Of a DNA stretch of 64,000 bases, positions 62,957-64,000 are shown piece after piece (the stretch's first letter is position 1; the number at the start of each line of letters is the position of its first letter). The stretch is from Talinum fruticosum (lineage: Eukaryota; Streptophyta; Magnoliopsida; Caryophyllales; Talinaceae). Both the position numbers and the translations under genes were made by a program. The stretch spans positions 1,489,501 through 1,553,500 of the forward strand of contig JAITYX010000004.1 in the NCBI GenBank assembly GCA_021018815.1. Reading direction: 5' to 3'. The notes under the pieces were generated by a model. The model made no database searches, was not told the origin of the DNA, and worked only from the letters and a program-made list of their open reading frames with translations.

Positions 62957-63197
62957 TCTTCCTTTCGAGGTTAATGCTAAAAATGGTGAATCGACGATCA
63001 TTCCATTTCTTCCTTTTACGACTACGCCGGAATGGCAGAAAAGCAAGGAAACCTGCTATGGCTACTGAATAACCTCCTTTCTTTTCCTAAAAAGAAAGCC
63101 TTTGACCTTAGTCTTCGTTCGCCAAATCTTGTTCAGTTCTATCCAAGCTCGGTTTTGTATGAATCTTCGTGGAAGAAGAAGCGGTTCACCAGCCACT
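62957..63197 (-). pseudogene. rps1: Mitochondrial rps1 fragment in nuclear DNA
   Basis: The minus strand reads LVAGEPLLLPRRFIQNRAWI then ELNKIWRTKTKVKGF, and after a one-base frame change KGGYSVAIAGFLAFLPFRRS and NDRRFTIFSIN. This matches the C-terminal half of plant mitochondrial ribosomal protein S1 as I remember it. The stretch is about 240 bp, less AT-rich than its flanks, lacks the gene's start and is frame-broken near AGGAAAAGAAAGGAGG (63081-63096). It is therefore a dead insert, either mitochondrial DNA transferred to the nucleus or a decayed nuclear rps1 copy. Confidence 0.82.
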
Positions 63198-64000
63198 AAA
63201 AATAATGTATCAAATAAAATAAATATTTAAATAAGGTAATAAATTATAACTACACTCAAACAATGTCTAGACATTCAATGTCCACGGGTATCAAAGTGAG
63301 TCATTTTAATGTTTTTTGTGATATAGTATGATACGAGATTAAAATTTTAATATATATGGTATAAACATCAAATTCTAAATAATTTTGATAAAAAAATTAA
63401 ATTAAATTATTTTATGCACTACATTATATTTTATACTATTTTAACTCGATTTTTTTAAAAAGCCCTAATTATTAAGGCAATCTTTCTAAATCATTGTAGA
63501 AGATAATGCATGAGTATCTGTGGCTAGCGTTGCATGCTTGTGTAAAAGATACACTGTGGGCTACAGAACATGTCTCATAAAGGTACGACAAATATGCAAA
63601 ATAAAGAAATAAATAAATAAATAATTGTCTTTGTTCTTAAAAATAAATTCAATCTTGAACGGATAAAATATTGAAGACAAACTTTATTTTGGACCTACAG
63701 AAATTACAAAAATGATATGGTTATATAATTATAACCAATAGTATAATAGAGAGGAGAAAAATTATGACATACCACATAATTATTCCTAAAATTTTCATGT
63801 TAGACTACAAGATCTACTGAAATTTTATGAGAAGAACAGCTCATAATACAATATACTTTTTCATGGTATTGATAAGTGGATCCCACCTACACGATTTAAG
63901 TTTAGTGGACTCACAGATAGGGAGAGGAGTGCACAATCATTAGATTAGGTCCAATAGAGGCGTAACCCTGTCTTCAAGTTCATAAAGAGTTTGCCATGAA
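63198..64000. other. AT-rich right end, no gene seen
   Basis: About 0.8 kb with no coding frame or recognised repeat. Confidence 0.45.

Overview
The window reads as nuclear DNA of a flowering plant, almost certainly a eudicot. It is AT-rich, the genes are sparse and split by GT-AG introns, and there are many microsatellites and small inverted-repeat transposons. Nine protein-coding loci are supported: five with complete exon chains that I could join in frame from ATG to stop, one (LecRK-A) also complete on the minus strand, and three that carry a one-base reading-frame break.

Layout, left to right. A plastid fibrillin (PAP13/FBN7 type) lies on the minus strand at about 1.2-7.4 kb, with a hAT-like element in its largest intron. 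A small basic plant-specific protein of unknown role follows (9.5-11.4 kb, plus), then a clade-D-type PP2C phosphatase (12.8-15.1 kb, plus). Next come a decayed non-LTR retrotransposon (17.6-18.7 kb), a type I MADS-box gene (20.6-21.2 kb), the chloroplast Nudix hydrolase NUDT23 (22.2-25.7 kb) and the zinc transporter MTP5 (27.9-36.7 kb), which holds a second dead LINE in an intron. Two L-type lectin receptor kinases are arranged head to head (38.6-40.8 kb minus; 43.6-45.6 kb plus). A gene-poor, repeat-rich stretch (45.7-56.9 kb) precedes an HD-Zip II transcription factor (HAT14 type, 57.1-59.6 kb). The right end is repeat-rich and contains a broken nuclear copy of mitochondrial rps1.

The genes do not form an operon or an obvious pathway. 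The two plastid-targeted proteins (fibrillin and NUDT23) belong to families whose Arabidopsis members I recall as near neighbours on chromosome 2, so part of the order may be ancestral. The lectin kinases are a local duplication and look like cell-surface signalling genes.

The most useful observations are: (a) three separate genes each lack one base in a short G/C homopolymer, which points to assembly error rather than three pseudogenes; (b) an rps1 insertion of mitochondrial origin; (c) a dispersed family of foldback elements built from TTGTAAG-type repeats, one copy of which forms a hairpin of about 0.9 kb; (d) several hAT-, Stowaway- and LINE-type remnants. I found no convincing wholly new biological system.
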